Under the pieces are notes generated by a model. It was not told the origin of the DNA, searched no databases, and worked only from the letters and a program-made list of their open reading frames with translations. The translations under genes were made by a program, and so were the position numbers. From the NCBI RefSeq assembly GCF_000312485.1, contig NZ_HE997643.1, forward strand, positions 1,106,806 to 1,170,805: a stretch of 64,000 nucleotides of DNA. The letters are read 5' to 3'. Positions 36,165 to 47,546 of the stretch are shown one piece after another. This DNA comes from Yersinia massiliensis CCUG 53443 (GTDB taxonomy: Bacteria; Pseudomonadota; Gammaproteobacteria; Enterobacterales; Enterobacteriaceae). Every line of letters starts with the position of its first letter. Position 1 is the first letter of the stretch.

Positions 36165-36794
36165 AGTATGTCGTTTTATTTTTAGTTAGAAACGCCTATT
36201 ATCTTTGTTATAATAGGATCAACAGATTCAACAATAAGCCCCGTTCTATGAGTATACCATTCATGAAGTCACCATCTACACCACTTAACAGTATCCAGTG
36301 CATTATCACCCCTAACAAAAATGATCTAAATCAATAAGTTGAAAATAAATACGTCTTTCATATAGGGTAAACAACTATTAGTCATTTTGAAAACTGGTTG
36401 TGGCGATCGAACTCTCTTAATCGATCGGTTAAATCTATCGCTTATACCTATCACATTTCCTTATTTGATTGTTTATACTGATCAAAAACAACAGTTAATA
36501 TAGGGTTTATATAACCTTTAAATAACCGGTAATGATGGTGTAATGATTTGTCTGGTTAGGCAGTGATTACAACAGTGCATATACATCTATATGAGCTTAG
36601 AAGCCCCGCCCTACCTGAATCCACAATAAAATGGAGGTAAAAAGATACTAAGCGAATATCTCTTTCCATCCTCAAAACCATGCAAAAATGAACTACAAAT
36701 GAAAATTTTATTATTGTTTGTTGTTGATATGCATTCTCATGTTTAACACATAACAAAGAGGTGTTTAGATGTTATGCCTAAGTCACACATTGGT

Positions 36795-36886
36795 ATTCTG
36801 TGATATAGAAAACACTCGTAATCATTGACTATTCCATCTTTTAGATTAAACTGACTTCATACTAAACATTCTGTGACTTAGAAAAC
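36795..36886 (+). repeat. Direct repeats upstream of the second recombinase
   Basis: A 19-bp sequence ATTCTGTGA(TA/CT)TAGAAAAC occurs at 36795-36813 and 36868-36886, 73 bp apart, the second 26 bp before the recombinase start. Possibly recombinase binding sites or operators for autoregulation. Confidence 0.6.
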
Positions 36887-36911
36887 CCAGTAAACAAAGG
36901 GAAGTGGCTAG

Positions 36912-37460
36912 ATGAACCTCGTTGATGCAGTCAAGACAAGTGAACAAGCCGAGCAGGTAGGCGAACTACTCCTAAAGCATGGCAATCAAACCTATGCTGA
37001 TATCTGGAACTTTGGCCTACAGGTAGCCTTACGCATATCTGACCTGCTATCTCTGACTTATGCAGACGTACAAGGGGACAGGTTGACTATCATTGAAGGA
37101 AAGACCAGCAAGCCTCGTCACATCCTGCTAAACGGCAAGGCTAAAGCCATTGTAGAGCGTCGCAAAGCTGCCAACCCTACTCATGTATACCTATTTGAAG
37201 TGTCTACTAATAGAGCCAAAGGGAAGCCTATAAGTAGGGAGAACGTATCTAGAAAGTTCAAAGAGATAGGTGAGATTATAGGTATTGCTTTAGGCACTCA
37301 CAGCATGAGGAAAACGAGAGGATGGGTAATGTACAACTCAGGGATAAACATAGAAACAATTGCAAAGGTGCTAAATCACAGCACCCCAGCTATCACTATG
37401 CGCTATATCGGTTTAGACCAACAGACAGTTGATAATACTTACACTACCTTCATCATCTAA
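36912..37460 (+). CDS. Minimal tyrosine recombinase
   Basis: A 182-residue protein that is almost only a catalytic domain: R in VALRISDLLSL, Lys in EGKTSKPRH, H-x-x-R in THSMRKTRG, H in VLNHSTP and likely Tyr in MRYIGL. It lacks a full core-binding domain, a size seen in FimB/FimE-type and some phage recombinases. GGGAAG lies about 7 nt upstream of ATG 36912. Its site may be the nearby direct repeats or the 32-bp palindrome. It probably does not mediate integration, for which the 389-residue enzyme is better placed. Confidence 0.88.
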   Translation: MNLVDAVKTSEQAEQVGELLLKHGNQTYADIWNFGLQVALRISDLLSLTYADVQGDRLTIIEGKTSKPRHILLNGKAKAIVERRKAANPTHVYLFEVSTNRAKGKPISRENVSRKFKEIGEIIGIALGTHSMRKTRGWVMYNSGINIETIAKVLNHSTPAITMRYIGLDQQTVDNTYTTFII

Positions 37461-37721
37461 TCACACCATGCTAGCGCCTTGATAACCCTTGCATTTAGCC
37501 CCTTTACGGGCCTTAGTCATACATACCCACAGCTATACACCAACCCTTCTGTACGGGCTTCCTATGCGCTTAAACAGCTAACGATATTTTAGGATTATAA
37601 TGCGAATGATTCTCGCCTGTGGTGAAGTGCTTAGAAGGTAGGACACTGAGACGGATATTTTTAAGGCAAGAAAGATAGGAGAGTAGCCCCTTTTTTTAAA
37701 AGAGGCCAAAATGGGAGGGGG
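37461..37721. other. Intergenic region of the element
   Basis: 261 bp between convergent recombinase and HNH-like genes. It includes an imperfect stem GCCCCTTTT-TTT-AAAAGAGGC (about 37686-37706) suited to terminate one or both genes. Nothing else seen. Confidence 0.4.
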
Positions 37722-38513
37722 TTATTGGTGGTGTTTTTTACTTTTATTAATAGCTAAATTAAACATTTCTCTTATTACTTTGAGTTCGCCAATCTCAATC
37801 TTCATAATATTAGCACTACTACCATTCACTATTTGATATTGTATTCTTCTGGCTCTAACATCATGTATATCTTTCCCTGGACTAAGATAGTAAACGATTA
37901 AAAAACCCTCAAGCATAAGGTAAAATATAGCAACCTTCTCAATATTACTTTTATCCATTCTGAAGTTCATCATTACGTTCTTAATCATATCGTCAGAGAT
38001 ATTATTTGAACTATCAACCACTCTAGCCACTGATAATCTTAAAAAATGGTCAATTCTTAAGCTATTGCCTCGTCCAAGTTTCATTCTGTTATTTATAATG
38101 CAAAACTTTAAAAGATCTTCAAACTCACCACCTAAAGCGATACTTTTAAAATTATCATTACTAGTTAGTGATGCTCTCCATAATATGCTTATGAAATATA
38201 GATAAAATCTCTTGTAATCGAAGCCATTTATTGTAATCCGATCGTCCTGCTTAATAACATTCTTCGAAGTTCTAAATATTTTAGTCCCATAAGATTCATA
38301 TTTTACACTAAGGAACTGTTCACATTCGGTGCAAAGTAGTTTTTCTTTTGGGTCTGAATTACTGAGTCGAGGTTCTATCTCATCACTATCAACAATGACA
38401 ACTAATTGGTTTGATTCTCTTTTAAGACGCTTATAGTAACTGCGTGGGATTATATGCGAGTTCTGCAATACAGCACTTTTACCACACAATTTGCACTCTT
38501 CTAAAAGCTCCAT
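37722..38513 (-). CDS. HNH-like zinc-finger protein, probable cargo
   Basis: A 263-residue protein. ATG 38513 has GGAG 5 nt upstream; a longer frame to 38630 lacks support. The N-terminus has C7-x2-C10, then SHIIPR (19-24), then C61-x2-C64, the layout of an HNH-type treble-clef (Cys pairs bracketing a His motif). The remaining about 190 residues are helical without recognised motifs. Proteins of this kind are often nucleases in defence or phage modules. It is the outermost gene, next to attR and in the same direction as cysB, where element cargo is commonly found. Confidence 0.6.
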   Translation of the reverse strand: MELLEECKLCGKSAVLQNSHIIPRSYYKRLKRESNQLVVIVDSDEIEPRLSNSDPKEKLLCTECEQFLSVKYESYGTKIFRTSKNVIKQDDRITINGFDYKRFYLYFISILWRASLTSNDNFKSIALGGEFEDLLKFCIINNRMKLGRGNSLRIDHFLRLSVARVVDSSNNISDDMIKNVMMNFRMDKSNIEKVAIFYLMLEGFLIVYYLSPGKDIHDVRARRIQYQIVNGSSANIMKIEIGELKVIREMFNLAINKSKKHHQ

Positions 38514-38559
38514 TGTTTCTCCAATGTGGTGGATAAACCTGCGTTCTAATGAAATGTGA

Positions 38560-38588
38560 AACAGAGGGGGTTGATCCCCTCCTCTGTT
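38560..38588 (-). terminator. Hairpin between cysB and the HNH-like gene
   Basis: AACAGAGGGGG / CCC..CCTCTGTT with a 2-nt bulge and 5-nt loop. It is the first strong hairpin met by cysB transcripts entering the element and may replace the lost cysB terminator. Confidence 0.5.
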
Positions 38589-38613
38589 GAGTCTAAGCTC
38601 ACGGCGGAAAGTT

Positions 38614-38641
38614 ACACATAACTCACACATAACTTACACAT
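38614..38641. repeat. Possible integrase arm sites near attR
   Basis: Three ACACAT units at an 11-bp period (38614, 38625, 38636), the first two extended to ACACATAACT, 50 bp inside attR. The ACACA core is shared with the repeats near attL. Confidence 0.45.
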
Positions 38642-38690
38642 GTGAGCGACCACGATTTTTAGAGGCAGATGTAAGCTGTTGATTTAGTTA

Positions 38691-39995
<1,305 letters not shown>

Positions 39996-40022
39996 AAAAA
40001 CCAGCCATAAAGGCTGGTTTTT
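39996..40022 (-). terminator. Terminator of topA
   Basis: An 11-bp stem AAAAACCAGCC / GGCTGGTTTTT with a 5-nt loop; on the minus strand it is followed by further T residues. Confidence 0.9.
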
Positions 40023-40090
40023 AATTGTGTCGCGGTGTATTTCTTCTGCAATGATTTCTCTGCTGAAAAACCACCGTCCTCACGGGGTCA

Positions 40091-42709
40091 TTATTTTTTT
40101 GCTTCAACCCATTTTCCATCAATATAGAAAGCAGACCATCCTGTGGCTTTGCCCTCTTTTTCTGATGAAACATACTGTTGCTTAGTTTTACGGCTAAAGC
40201 GGACCATGGTTTTGTTCCCCTCTTTATCCGTGACCGGCGCATCAGCCAGATAGCGCAATTTCTCCGGTAACCTATCCTTAAAGCGGACCAACTCTTCAAC
40301 CAACGGCGCACGAGTTTCACGCGATTTAGGGAAGGTATTGGCAGCCAAGAATACACCTGCTGCGCCATCTCGTAATACGAAATAGGCATCAGATTTCTCG
40401 CAAGGCAACTCTGGCAGTGGAACAGGGTCTTCTTTCGGTGGCGCTACTTCACCGCTACGCAAAATTTTACGAGTGTTCTTGCACTCGTCGTTCGTGCAAC
40501 CCATGTACTTACCAAAACGCCCCATTTTCAGGTGCATTTCGGAGCCACATTTCTCGCACTCAACAATAGGACCTTCGTACCCTTTAATGCGGAATTCACC
40601 CTGCTCGATCTCATAACCATCACATGCGGGGTTATTACCACAGACATGCAATTTACGTTGGTTATCGATTAAGTAGCTGTCCATCGCTGTGCCACATTTC
40701 TGGCAACGGCGGCGGGCGCGCAAGGCGTTAGTTTCCGCATCATCACCTTCCAGAATATTCAGAATCTCTGCTTCCGGCACCAGATTAATGGTGGTTTTGC
40801 AGCGTTCTTTCGGTGGCAATGCATAGCCAGAACAACCTAGGAATACCCCAGTACTAGCAGTACGAATCCCCATCTGACGACCACAGGTTGGGCAGTCGAT
40901 ACTGGTCATGACCATTTGATTTGGGCGCATGCCGCCCTCTTCAGGATCTTTCTCAGCTTTTTCTAACTGTTCGCTAAATTCCGCGAAAAAGCCATCCAAT
41001 ACCGCTTTCCATTCAGCCTGATTGTTAGCGACCTGATCCAGGCCACTTTCCATGCGTGCAGTAAAATCATAATTCATCAATTCACGGAAATTTTCTTCCA
41101 ACCGATCAGTGACGATTTCACCCATTTTCTCCGCATAAAAACGGCGGTTTTCTACCCGAACATAACCACGATCCTGAATAGTGGAAATAATTGACGCGTA
41201 GGTAGATGGTCGGCCAATGCCGCGTTTTTCTAACTCTTTTACCAGAGAAGCTTCGCTGTAACGTGCCGGTGGCTTAGTGAAGTGTTGGCTTGGAATAAGT
41301 TTCTGCAAATCAAGCTCACTACCAACCTCAATCACTGGCAAGGTTCTATCTTCATCACCTTTGCGTAAAGCTGGCATCACTTTGGTCCAACCATCAAAGC
41401 GTAAAGTACGGCCTTTGGCCCGCAGTTGGAAATCCCCTGCCTGCACAGTTAATGTGGTGGAGTCATACTTAGCCGGTGTCATCTGACAAGCGACGAACTG
41501 GCGCCAGATCAACTGGTACAGCTTCTGTGCGTCGGGTTCCATATCTTTTAACTGTTCAGCAAGTACATTCACATCTGATGGACGAATAGCTTCATGCGCT
41601 TCTTGCGAATTTTCTTTGCTGCTGTACTGATTCGGTGCAGATGGCAAATATTTATCACCAAAATTATCACCGATATAACCACGCACCATGGTGAGTGCAT
41701 CTTGGCTCAAATTGGTTGAGTCAGTACGCATATAGGTGATGTGGCCCGCTTCATACAAGCGTTGCGCCATCATCATCGTTTTCTTCACCCCAAAGCTCAG
41801 ACGAGTACTGGCTGCCTGCTGCAAGGTGGACGTGATAAAAGGCGCGCCGGGTTTGCTACTGGTCGGTTTATCTTCACGATCCAGTACTTTGTAGCTGGCC
41901 TTCTCCAGTAAATTCAGTGCCGCATGCGTTTGTTCACGATTAACCGGTTTAAACGGCTTATTGTGCGCATGGGTGACTTCCATCTGGATCGGAACTTCAC
42001 CTTTCGCGAGCAAATCAGCATGCAGTTCCCAGTACTCTTCAGGAACGAATGCTTTGATGTCACGTTCGCGCTCCACCACCAAACGCACCGCAACAGACTG
42101 AACGCGGCCAGCAGATAAGCCACGAGCTATCTTTTTCCAAAGCAACGGCGAAACCATATACCCCACAACCCGATCCATAAAACGGCGAGCTTGCTGGGCA
42201 TTGACCCGATCGATATTCAGTTCACCGGGTTGATTAAACGCTTGCTGAATGGCGTTTTTGGTAATTTCGTTAAATACCACACGACTAAAACGCTTATCGT
42301 CACCACCAATTACTTCCCGCAAATGCCAGGCAATCGCCTCTCCTTCGCGGTCAAGGTCGGTTGCGAGGTAGATATGGTCAGCGTTTTCAGCTAATGCTTT
42401 CAGCTCGGCAACCACTTTTTCTTTACCGGGCAAAATTTCATACTGCGCTTTCCAGCCATGATAAGGATCCACCCCCATACGATTGACCAAGGCAACCTTT
42501 TCGTCTTTCTTTACTTTGGTTTTGGGTTTATCCGCTGCTTTCTTGGCTTTATCTTCAGTTGAGTTCGCGCTCTTCTTACTGGCTGAGCCACTGGTCGGCA
42601 AATCACGAATGTGACCGACACTGGACTTAACCACGTAGTTATTCCCTAAGTATTTATTAATAGTTTTGGCTTTTGCCGGGGACTCAACTATTACAAGAGC
42701 TTTACCCAT
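40091..42709 (-). CDS. topA: DNA topoisomerase I
   Basis: Type IA enzyme that relaxes negative supercoils. The 872-residue protein has a TOPRIM domain ([30 protein letters not shown]), the active-site Tyr in [14 protein letters not shown], and three C-terminal Cys4 zinc-ribbon repeats ([31 protein letters not shown]). A Lys/Ser-rich insert follows residue 40 ([16 protein letters not shown]), usual in enterobacteria. Upstream of cysB as in E. coli. Confidence 0.97.
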   Translation of the reverse strand: MGKALVIVESPAKAKTINKYLGNNYVVKSSVGHIRDLPTSGSASKKSANSTEDKAKKAADKPKTKVKKDEKVALVNRMGVDPYHGWKAQYEILPGKEKVVAELKALAENADHIYLATDLDREGEAIAWHLREVIGGDDKRFSRVVFNEITKNAIQQAFNQPGELNIDRVNAQQARRFMDRVVGYMVSPLLWKKIARGLSAGRVQSVAVRLVVERERDIKAFVPEEYWELHADLLAKGEVPIQMEVTHAHNKPFKPVNREQTHAALNLLEKASYKVLDREDKPTSSKPGAPFITSTLQQAASTRLSFGVKKTMMMAQRLYEAGHITYMRTDSTNLSQDALTMVRGYIGDNFGDKYLPSAPNQYSSKENSQEAHEAIRPSDVNVLAEQLKDMEPDAQKLYQLIWRQFVACQMTPAKYDSTTLTVQAGDFQLRAKGRTLRFDGWTKVMPALRKGDEDRTLPVIEVGSELDLQKLIPSQHFTKPPARYSEASLVKELEKRGIGRPSTYASIISTIQDRGYVRVENRRFYAEKMGEIVTDRLEENFRELMNYDFTARMESGLDQVANNQAEWKAVLDGFFAEFSEQLEKAEKDPEEGGMRPNQMVMTSIDCPTCGRQMGIRTASTGVFLGCSGYALPPKERCKTTINLVPEAEILNILEGDDAETNALRARRRCQKCGTAMDSYLIDNQRKLHVCGNNPACDGYEIEQGEFRIKGYEGPIVECEKCGSEMHLKMGRFGKYMGCTNDECKNTRKILRSGEVAPPKEDPVPLPELPCEKSDAYFVLRDGAAGVFLAANTFPKSRETRAPLVEELVRFKDRLPEKLRYLADAPVTDKEGNKTMVRFSRKTKQQYVSSEKEGKATGWSAFYIDGKWVEAKK

Positions 42710-43129
42710 AATTACCTTTACCTAAATTATTTCTTCTAAAAGAAGGTTTTTATCTTGCCGTACCGCGGCATTCTGTATCTCTTTTTTATATTGCGGTACT
42801 TTCTCAGGAGATCAACCTGTTTTTTTGATCGGACGATAAAATATCGCTCCGAGTCTTAGCGGGCTACCGCTCAAAAATTTTCGCCTGCACCTAGAGAGAT
42901 ATCCGTTAATTCTGACTCTTGGTGCGAACAAAACCTTCCACCTAATAGTATAAAATCCCACACTTTACCTGATAAAAAGCGCTACGCAACCAAATTAGCC
43001 TGTAATCTGTATTTATCCAATCACGGTGATAAAACCATCAACGGCTCGAGTAAACCTTAGCCGGTTTGCGAACAAATGCTAACCCGCAGTACAATGCTGA
43101 GATAAATTGCCTGATAATGAGGGGAAATA
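42710..43129. other. Divergent promoter region topA / yciN
   Basis: 420 bp. topA promoters are supercoiling-sensitive in enterobacteria and lie here. Short dyads are present (for example CGGACGATAAAATATCGCTCCG around 42831) but no specific site is assigned. Confidence 0.4.
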
Positions 43130-43381
43130 ATGCTCGGTAACACCACACCCATTACACGAAATCAATTATTGGCAGAAGCCAATGAGATTATTCGTCAACA
43201 TGAAGATTATATCCAGGGTATGCAGGCGACGGAAGTTGAGCAAAAAGGGCCTGTATTAGTCTTCCGCGGAGAGTTTTTCCTTGATGCTGACGGGTTGCCA
43301 ACGGCAAAAACAACGGCTGTATTTAATATGTTTAAGCACTTAGCTCACGTTTTGTCAGCTAAATATCATTTAATTGATTAG
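43130..43381 (+). CDS. yciN: YciN family protein
   Basis: An 83-residue soluble protein. [20 protein letters not shown] followed by [15 protein letters not shown] matches E. coli YciN closely. ATG 43130 has GAGGGG upstream. Function is not established. Convergent with sohB. Confidence 0.92.
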   Translation: MLGNTTPITRNQLLAEANEIIRQHEDYIQGMQATEVEQKGPVLVFRGEFFLDADGLPTAKTTAVFNMFKHLAHVLSAKYHLID

Positions 43382-43420
43382 CGTTCTGTTGAACTTGAAA
43401 TACCGTCCAATAGCGCAAAA

Positions 43421-43448
43421 AATAACAGGGGACAAAACCCCTGTTATT
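43421..43448. terminator. Terminator between yciN and sohB
   Basis: A perfect 11-bp stem AATAACAGGGG / CCCCTGTTATT with a 6-nt loop between convergent genes. The phrase ATAACAGGGG recurs in the sohB 3' end. Confidence 0.75.
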
Positions 43449-43472
43449 CTGAGTGAGAAATAGGATTAACGT

Positions 43473-44537
43473 TTATAACAGGGGTTTCTCGCCACGCTGC
43501 CACCAGCGCAATAATAGGCGGTCAGCACTTTCAGCCGCGCTCCCGGTAAAGCGATCCATTAGGCGTTTGCGGCGTGAATAACGTACACCAATAACTTCGT
43601 GATTATCCATTTCAGCAATCAGTAAATCATCGCTGGTCCCAATGGCATCGACCAACCCTTTCTCTTTCGCTTGCGTACCAAACCAATGTTCACCGGTGGC
43701 GACAGCATCAATATCCAACGATGGTCGCTGCTGCTGAACGAACTGCTTAAATAACAGGTGCGTTTCATTCAAATCTTCGCGGAATTTCTCACGCCCTTGT
43801 TCGGTGTTCTCACCAAACAATGTCAGAGTGCGCTTAAACTCACCCGCGGTATGCAGTTCTACATCGATATCGTTCTTTTTCAGCAAACGGTGGAAGTTGG
43901 GAATTTGCGCCACAACACCGATGGAACCGATAATAGCAAAGGGTGCGCTGATGATACGATCAGCCACACAGGCCATCATATAACCCCCACTCGCGGCAAC
44001 TTTATCGACCGCTACCGTCAAGCGGATACCTTTGTGACGCAAACGTTCGAGTTGCGAAGCAGCTAAGCCATAGCCGTGAACCACACCGCCGGGACTTTCC
44101 AGTCTGAGCAGCACTTCGTCTTGAGCTGTAGCGACGGCCAATACTGCTGAAATTTCTTCACGCAATGAAGTGACTTCGTGTGCATCAATGCTACCTTTAA
44201 AATCAATAACATATAAACAGGGTTTTACGGCTGCGACCGCACCTGCTTTGGCACGTTGTGTTTTCAGTTTCTGATCGGCTTTTTGCTGTTTTTTAAACGC
44301 TTTACTCCAGGCTTTTTGTTCCCCATGGCTCATGCGACCCAGCCGCATTTCTCGCTGCATTTCCTTATATTGCTCACCCAGATCAACCAGACTCAGTTCT
44401 CCCCGTTGCCCTTGTTTCCTCATTCCTTGGCTGACAATCAATAACACGATGGCACCTATCGCAATCACGATGGTCACCACTTTCGCCAGAAACAGTCCGT
44501 ACAGAGAAATCAACTCCACAAATACCGCCTTATTCAT
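43473..44537 (-). CDS. sohB: SohB, inner-membrane S49-family peptidase
   Basis: A 354-residue signal-peptide-peptidase-like serine protease. The N-terminal membrane anchor (LFLAKVVTIVIAIGAIVLLI) is followed by a basic linker and the S49 domain with nucleophile Ser in KVAASGGYMMACVAD and IGSIGVVAQIPN. E. coli sohB is a multicopy suppressor of a degP (htrA) defect. The Shine-Dalgarno site at ATG 44537 is weak. Confidence 0.95.
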   Translation of the reverse strand: MNKAVFVELISLYGLFLAKVVTIVIAIGAIVLLIVSQGMRKQGQRGELSLVDLGEQYKEMQREMRLGRMSHGEQKAWSKAFKKQQKADQKLKTQRAKAGAVAAVKPCLYVIDFKGSIDAHEVTSLREEISAVLAVATAQDEVLLRLESPGGVVHGYGLAASQLERLRHKGIRLTVAVDKVAASGGYMMACVADRIISAPFAIIGSIGVVAQIPNFHRLLKKNDIDVELHTAGEFKRTLTLFGENTEQGREKFREDLNETHLLFKQFVQQQRPSLDIDAVATGEHWFGTQAKEKGLVDAIGTSDDLLIAEMDNHEVIGVRYSRRKRLMDRFTGSAAESADRLLLRWWQRGEKPLL

Positions 44538-44689
44538 TTGCTATTAGAGAGATATTGGCATTCTAGCGAACCCACGCCTCGGCGTCTTGCGCAAATGAAG
44601 AATTGCATTGGTTTCGCTTAAATATAAGAATATAAGTGATATCGCGGCACGCTTGGGCAAAATGCCCACCGCCATCAAGAGGAATAATT

Positions 44690-45451
44690 ATGCATTATCA
44701 ACCTAAACATGACCTGCTCAATAATCATTATATTTTAGTCACGGGTGCAGGTGATGGTATTGGTCGTGAAGCCGCGCTGACTTATGCGCGTTTTGGTGCA
44801 CGTTTAATTTTAGTTGGCCGTACCGAGAGCAAACTGATCGCCGTTCAACAACAGATTGCTACGGAGAGTGGCTTACCTGCGGTAGTGATAACGCTCGATC
44901 TGTTAAAGGCCACTCAACACGATTGTCAGGAATTAGCGGATAAACTAGGCGACCAAATTACCCATCTGGATGGGGTGTTGCATAACGCAGGTTTACTGGG
45001 TGATATCGCGCCCATGTCTGAGCAGGATATCGCCACGTGGCAAGATGTCATGCAAGTGAATGTCAATGCGACATTTATGCTTACGCAAGCACTACTCCCT
45101 GTGCTGCTGAAAGCCCCTAGTGCCTCACTGGTATTCACCAGTTCTAGCGTAGGCCGCCAAGGTCGTGCGGGATGGGGAGCCTATTCAGTTTCCAAATTTG
45201 CAACAGAGGGCATGATGCAAGTTCTTGCAGAAGAATATAAACAGACTAATCTGCGAGTGAACTGCATTAACCCTGGGGGGACAAGAACCCCAATGCGTGC
45301 AAGTGCATTCCCTGATGAAGACAAATCTAAATTAAAAACACCGGCCGATATTATGCCGTTATATCTTTACCTCATGGGCGATGATAGCCGAAGAAAGACG
45401 GGTATCAGCTTTGATGCACAACCAGGTCGTAAACCCGGCCCTGCTGAGTAA
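44690..45451 (+). CDS. yciK: YciK, short-chain dehydrogenase/reductase
   Basis: A 253-residue SDR oxidoreductase. The cofactor motif is TGAGDGIGREAA, HNAG takes the place of NNAG, and the catalytic Ser-Tyr-Lys appear in TSSSVGRQGRAGWGAYSVSK. ATG 44690 has AGAGG upstream, and the longer frame is rejected. It precedes btuR by 15 bp, as in E. coli. Substrate is unknown. Confidence 0.94.
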   Translation: MHYQPKHDLLNNHYILVTGAGDGIGREAALTYARFGARLILVGRTESKLIAVQQQIATESGLPAVVITLDLLKATQHDCQELADKLGDQITHLDGVLHNAGLLGDIAPMSEQDIATWQDVMQVNVNATFMLTQALLPVLLKAPSASLVFTSSSVGRQGRAGWGAYSVSKFATEGMMQVLAEEYKQTNLRVNCINPGGTRTPMRASAFPDEDKSKLKTPADIMPLYLYLMGDDSRRKTGISFDAQPGRKPGPAE

Positions 45452-45466
45452 TAAAAGGAATATTCA

Positions 45467-46057
45467 ATGTCCGAAGAACGCCATCAACAACGCCAACAAA
45501 AAATAAAAGAAAAGGTTGAATCACGGGTTGCCGCCGCACAGGAAATTCGCGGCATCATGATCGTTTTTACCGGTAACGGCAAAGGCAAAACCACTGCGGC
45601 GTTTGGTACTGTCACCCGAGCAGTGGGTCATGGCTTAAAAGCCGGCGTCATTCAATTCATTAAAGGGGAATGGCCCAATGGCGAGAAAAATTTACTGCAA
45701 CAACATGGTGTTGAATTTCAAGTAATGGCAACTGGCTTTACTTGGAATACTCAGAACAGAGAAACCGATACCGAAGCTTGTCAGGGTGTGTGGCAGCACG
45801 CGTTACGTATGTTGGCTGATCCAACCCTGGATTTGGTTGTACTTGATGAGCTGACTTATATGGTTGCTTACGACTATTTAGCACTCGATGAAGTCGTTAA
45901 TGCCCTTAAACAGCGCCCAGCTCATCAAACAGTCATTATTACCGGTCGTGGATGCCATCGTGATTTACTGGAAATGGCCGATACTGTCAGTGAATTGCGA
46001 CCGGTGAAACATGCTTTTGATGCCGGTGTTAAAGCTCAGCAAGGTATTGATTGGTAA
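45467..46057 (+). CDS. btuR: Cob(I)alamin adenosyltransferase
   Basis: A 196-residue CobA/BtuR-type ATP:corrinoid adenosyltransferase. The P-loop GNGKGKTTAAFG, IQFIKGEWPNGE and LDLVVLDELTYMV are diagnostic. It converts cob(I)alamin to adenosylcobalamin. Co-transcribed with yciK. Confidence 0.96.
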   Translation: MSEERHQQRQQKIKEKVESRVAAAQEIRGIMIVFTGNGKGKTTAAFGTVTRAVGHGLKAGVIQFIKGEWPNGEKNLLQQHGVEFQVMATGFTWNTQNRETDTEACQGVWQHALRMLADPTLDLVVLDELTYMVAYDYLALDEVVNALKQRPAHQTVIITGRGCHRDLLEMADTVSELRPVKHAFDAGVKAQQGIDW

Positions 46058-46075
46058 TTTGACAAAGTCATCTGC

Positions 46076-46115
46076 AAAAAAAATGCCGCAGTGATAACTC
46101 TGCGGCATTTTTTTT
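46076..46115. terminator. Terminator between btuR and rluB
   Basis: A 16-bp perfect stem AAAAAAAATGCCGCAG / CTGCGGCATTTTTTTT with an 8-nt loop, serving both convergent genes. Confidence 0.95.
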
Positions 46116-46177
46116 GATCTGATTAAATGGGGATCACTTATCCCTTCCCCATAATATCACTTTCCTACACGTACTCT

Positions 46178-47206
46178 TTACCCGCGCTTATTCGATCCGC
46201 GACGACCGGTATTTGTTACTGGTACAGCACTACCGACATTTTGACGAGTCGAACCTTTACGCGCTGAAGCTTGACGACCAGCAACTTGGCGGCCCGCAAC
46301 TTCAGTATGGCGTTTAACCGCCCGACGAATTTGATTCGCTTTAACTCGGCGACGATCTTTCTCAACGGACAACTTACTCACCGTTTCAGAATCGAGTTCT
46401 ACTAACTCACGTAGGTAGTTAGTGGCTTTCAAATCTAATTCAGTCCAGCCACCACGAGGCAGACCTTTCGGGAGATTGATATCACCGTAACGTACACGAA
46501 TCAAGCGACTCACCTGCACGCCAACCGCTTCCCACAGGCGACGAACCTCACGGTTGCGCCCTTCGGTCAAGGTGACGTTATACCACTGGTTAATCCCTTC
46601 TCCACCTTGGAAAGTGATGGTGCGGAATGCCGCTGGACCATCTTCCAATTGCACGCCATTACTGAGCTGTTTGATCTTTTCATCATCGATTTGACCAAAC
46701 ACGCGTACTGCGTACTCACGCTCAACTTCGCGGCTTGGGTGCATCAGGCGATTAGCCAACTCACCATCTGTGGTGAACAGTAATAAACCTGAGGTATTCA
46801 CGTCCAAGCGGCCTACCGCAACCCAACGCGAACCACGCAATTTAGGTAAACGATCAAATACCGTTGGGCGACCTTCAGGATCATTACGGGTACAAAGTTC
46901 GCCTTCTGGTTTGTAATAGGCCAGAACACGGCACACGACTTCTTCAGACTCAGTTATAGAAAGAAGATGGCCATCAAGACGAATTTTAGTGGCTTGAGTC
47001 ACTTCAACACGATCACCTAACGTAGAAATTTTGCCATCTACGCTAACACGGCCCTGCTGAATAATTGCTTCGATTTCCCGACGAGAACCATGACCGGCTC
47101 TGGCCAAGACTTTCTGTAATTTTTCGCCCACGATTTTATCGCCCTGTGATTTAGGGCTCTGCGGCTTTGAATTTGGTAACTTTTGGTCTTCTGACTTCTC
47201 GCTCAT
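46178..47206 (-). CDS. rluB: RluB, 23S rRNA pseudouridine(2605) synthase
   Basis: A 342-residue RsuA-family enzyme. The S4-like RNA-binding domain ([20 protein letters not shown]) precedes the catalytic domain with Asp in [20 protein letters not shown] and [19 protein letters not shown]-terminal ([17 protein letters not shown]) and C-terminal basic ([15 protein letters not shown]) extensions are longer than in E. coli RluB. Confidence 0.96.
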   Translation of the reverse strand: MSEKSEDQKLPNSKPQSPKSQGDKIVGEKLQKVLARAGHGSRREIEAIIQQGRVSVDGKISTLGDRVEVTQATKIRLDGHLLSITESEEVVCRVLAYYKPEGELCTRNDPEGRPTVFDRLPKLRGSRWVAVGRLDVNTSGLLLFTTDGELANRLMHPSREVEREYAVRVFGQIDDEKIKQLSNGVQLEDGPAAFRTITFQGGEGINQWYNVTLTEGRNREVRRLWEAVGVQVSRLIRVRYGDINLPKGLPRGGWTELDLKATNYLRELVELDSETVSKLSVEKDRRRVKANQIRRAVKRHTEVAGRQVAGRQASARKGSTRQNVGSAVPVTNTGRRGSNKRG

Positions 47207-47546
47207 TGAGCAACCTCTAATGTCGCCTTCACAGGCGTCAGTTTTAACTACAAAATCAATGCGTTAGCTTAACGCCTCATTAAATATCAATGAGTTATAA
47301 CATTAAGGTACACAACATGAATAACAAATGGGTAAACAACGGGTTTAAGTTTACCACAGAGCGCAATGGATTTTTTTATATTAATTTCAGCCCCTCCAAT
47401 TGGTGAATGTGACCGGTGATAAGATCCTCTATGCGACTATACTAAATGCTGACACAGCCTATGTGGCATAGTTCTAGTCGATAATATGATAGCTGTTCCA
47501 ACTGAATAACCTCATACAACTAAACTGTAAACTCGCGAGGTGGCCT
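47207..47546. other. Divergent region rluB / baeRF-like gene
   Basis: 340 bp, AT-rich, with both promoters expected. Nothing specific recognised. CGAGG (47536-47540) precedes ATG 47547. Confidence 0.4.

Larger units (their letters stand above)
35007..36911. other. 1.9-kb non-coding, repeat-rich region of the element
   Basis: No convincing reading frame on either strand. It holds copy B of the 63-bp repeat, a 32-bp perfect palindrome, a 22-bp inverted repeat pair 616 bp apart, a cluster of hairpins at 36003-36164, a dyad CGATCGA/TCGATCG (36404-36427) and a pair of direct repeats before the second recombinase. Possible roles are replication origin, packaging site, recombination site or non-coding RNA; none can be decided from sequence alone. 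Confidence 0.7.

Noticed and set aside
36556-36756. 66-codon minus-strand frame upstream of the second recombinase
   Set aside because: TTG start, no Shine-Dalgarno site, and no protein-like pattern.
35412-37460. Integron or retron
   Set aside because: The recombinase lacks IntI features that I can recognise, no attC-cassette series is present, and there is no reverse transcriptase.
37596-37620. Fur-like box (AATGCGAATGATTCTCGCC)
   Set aside because: Only part matches the Fur consensus and no iron-related gene is near.
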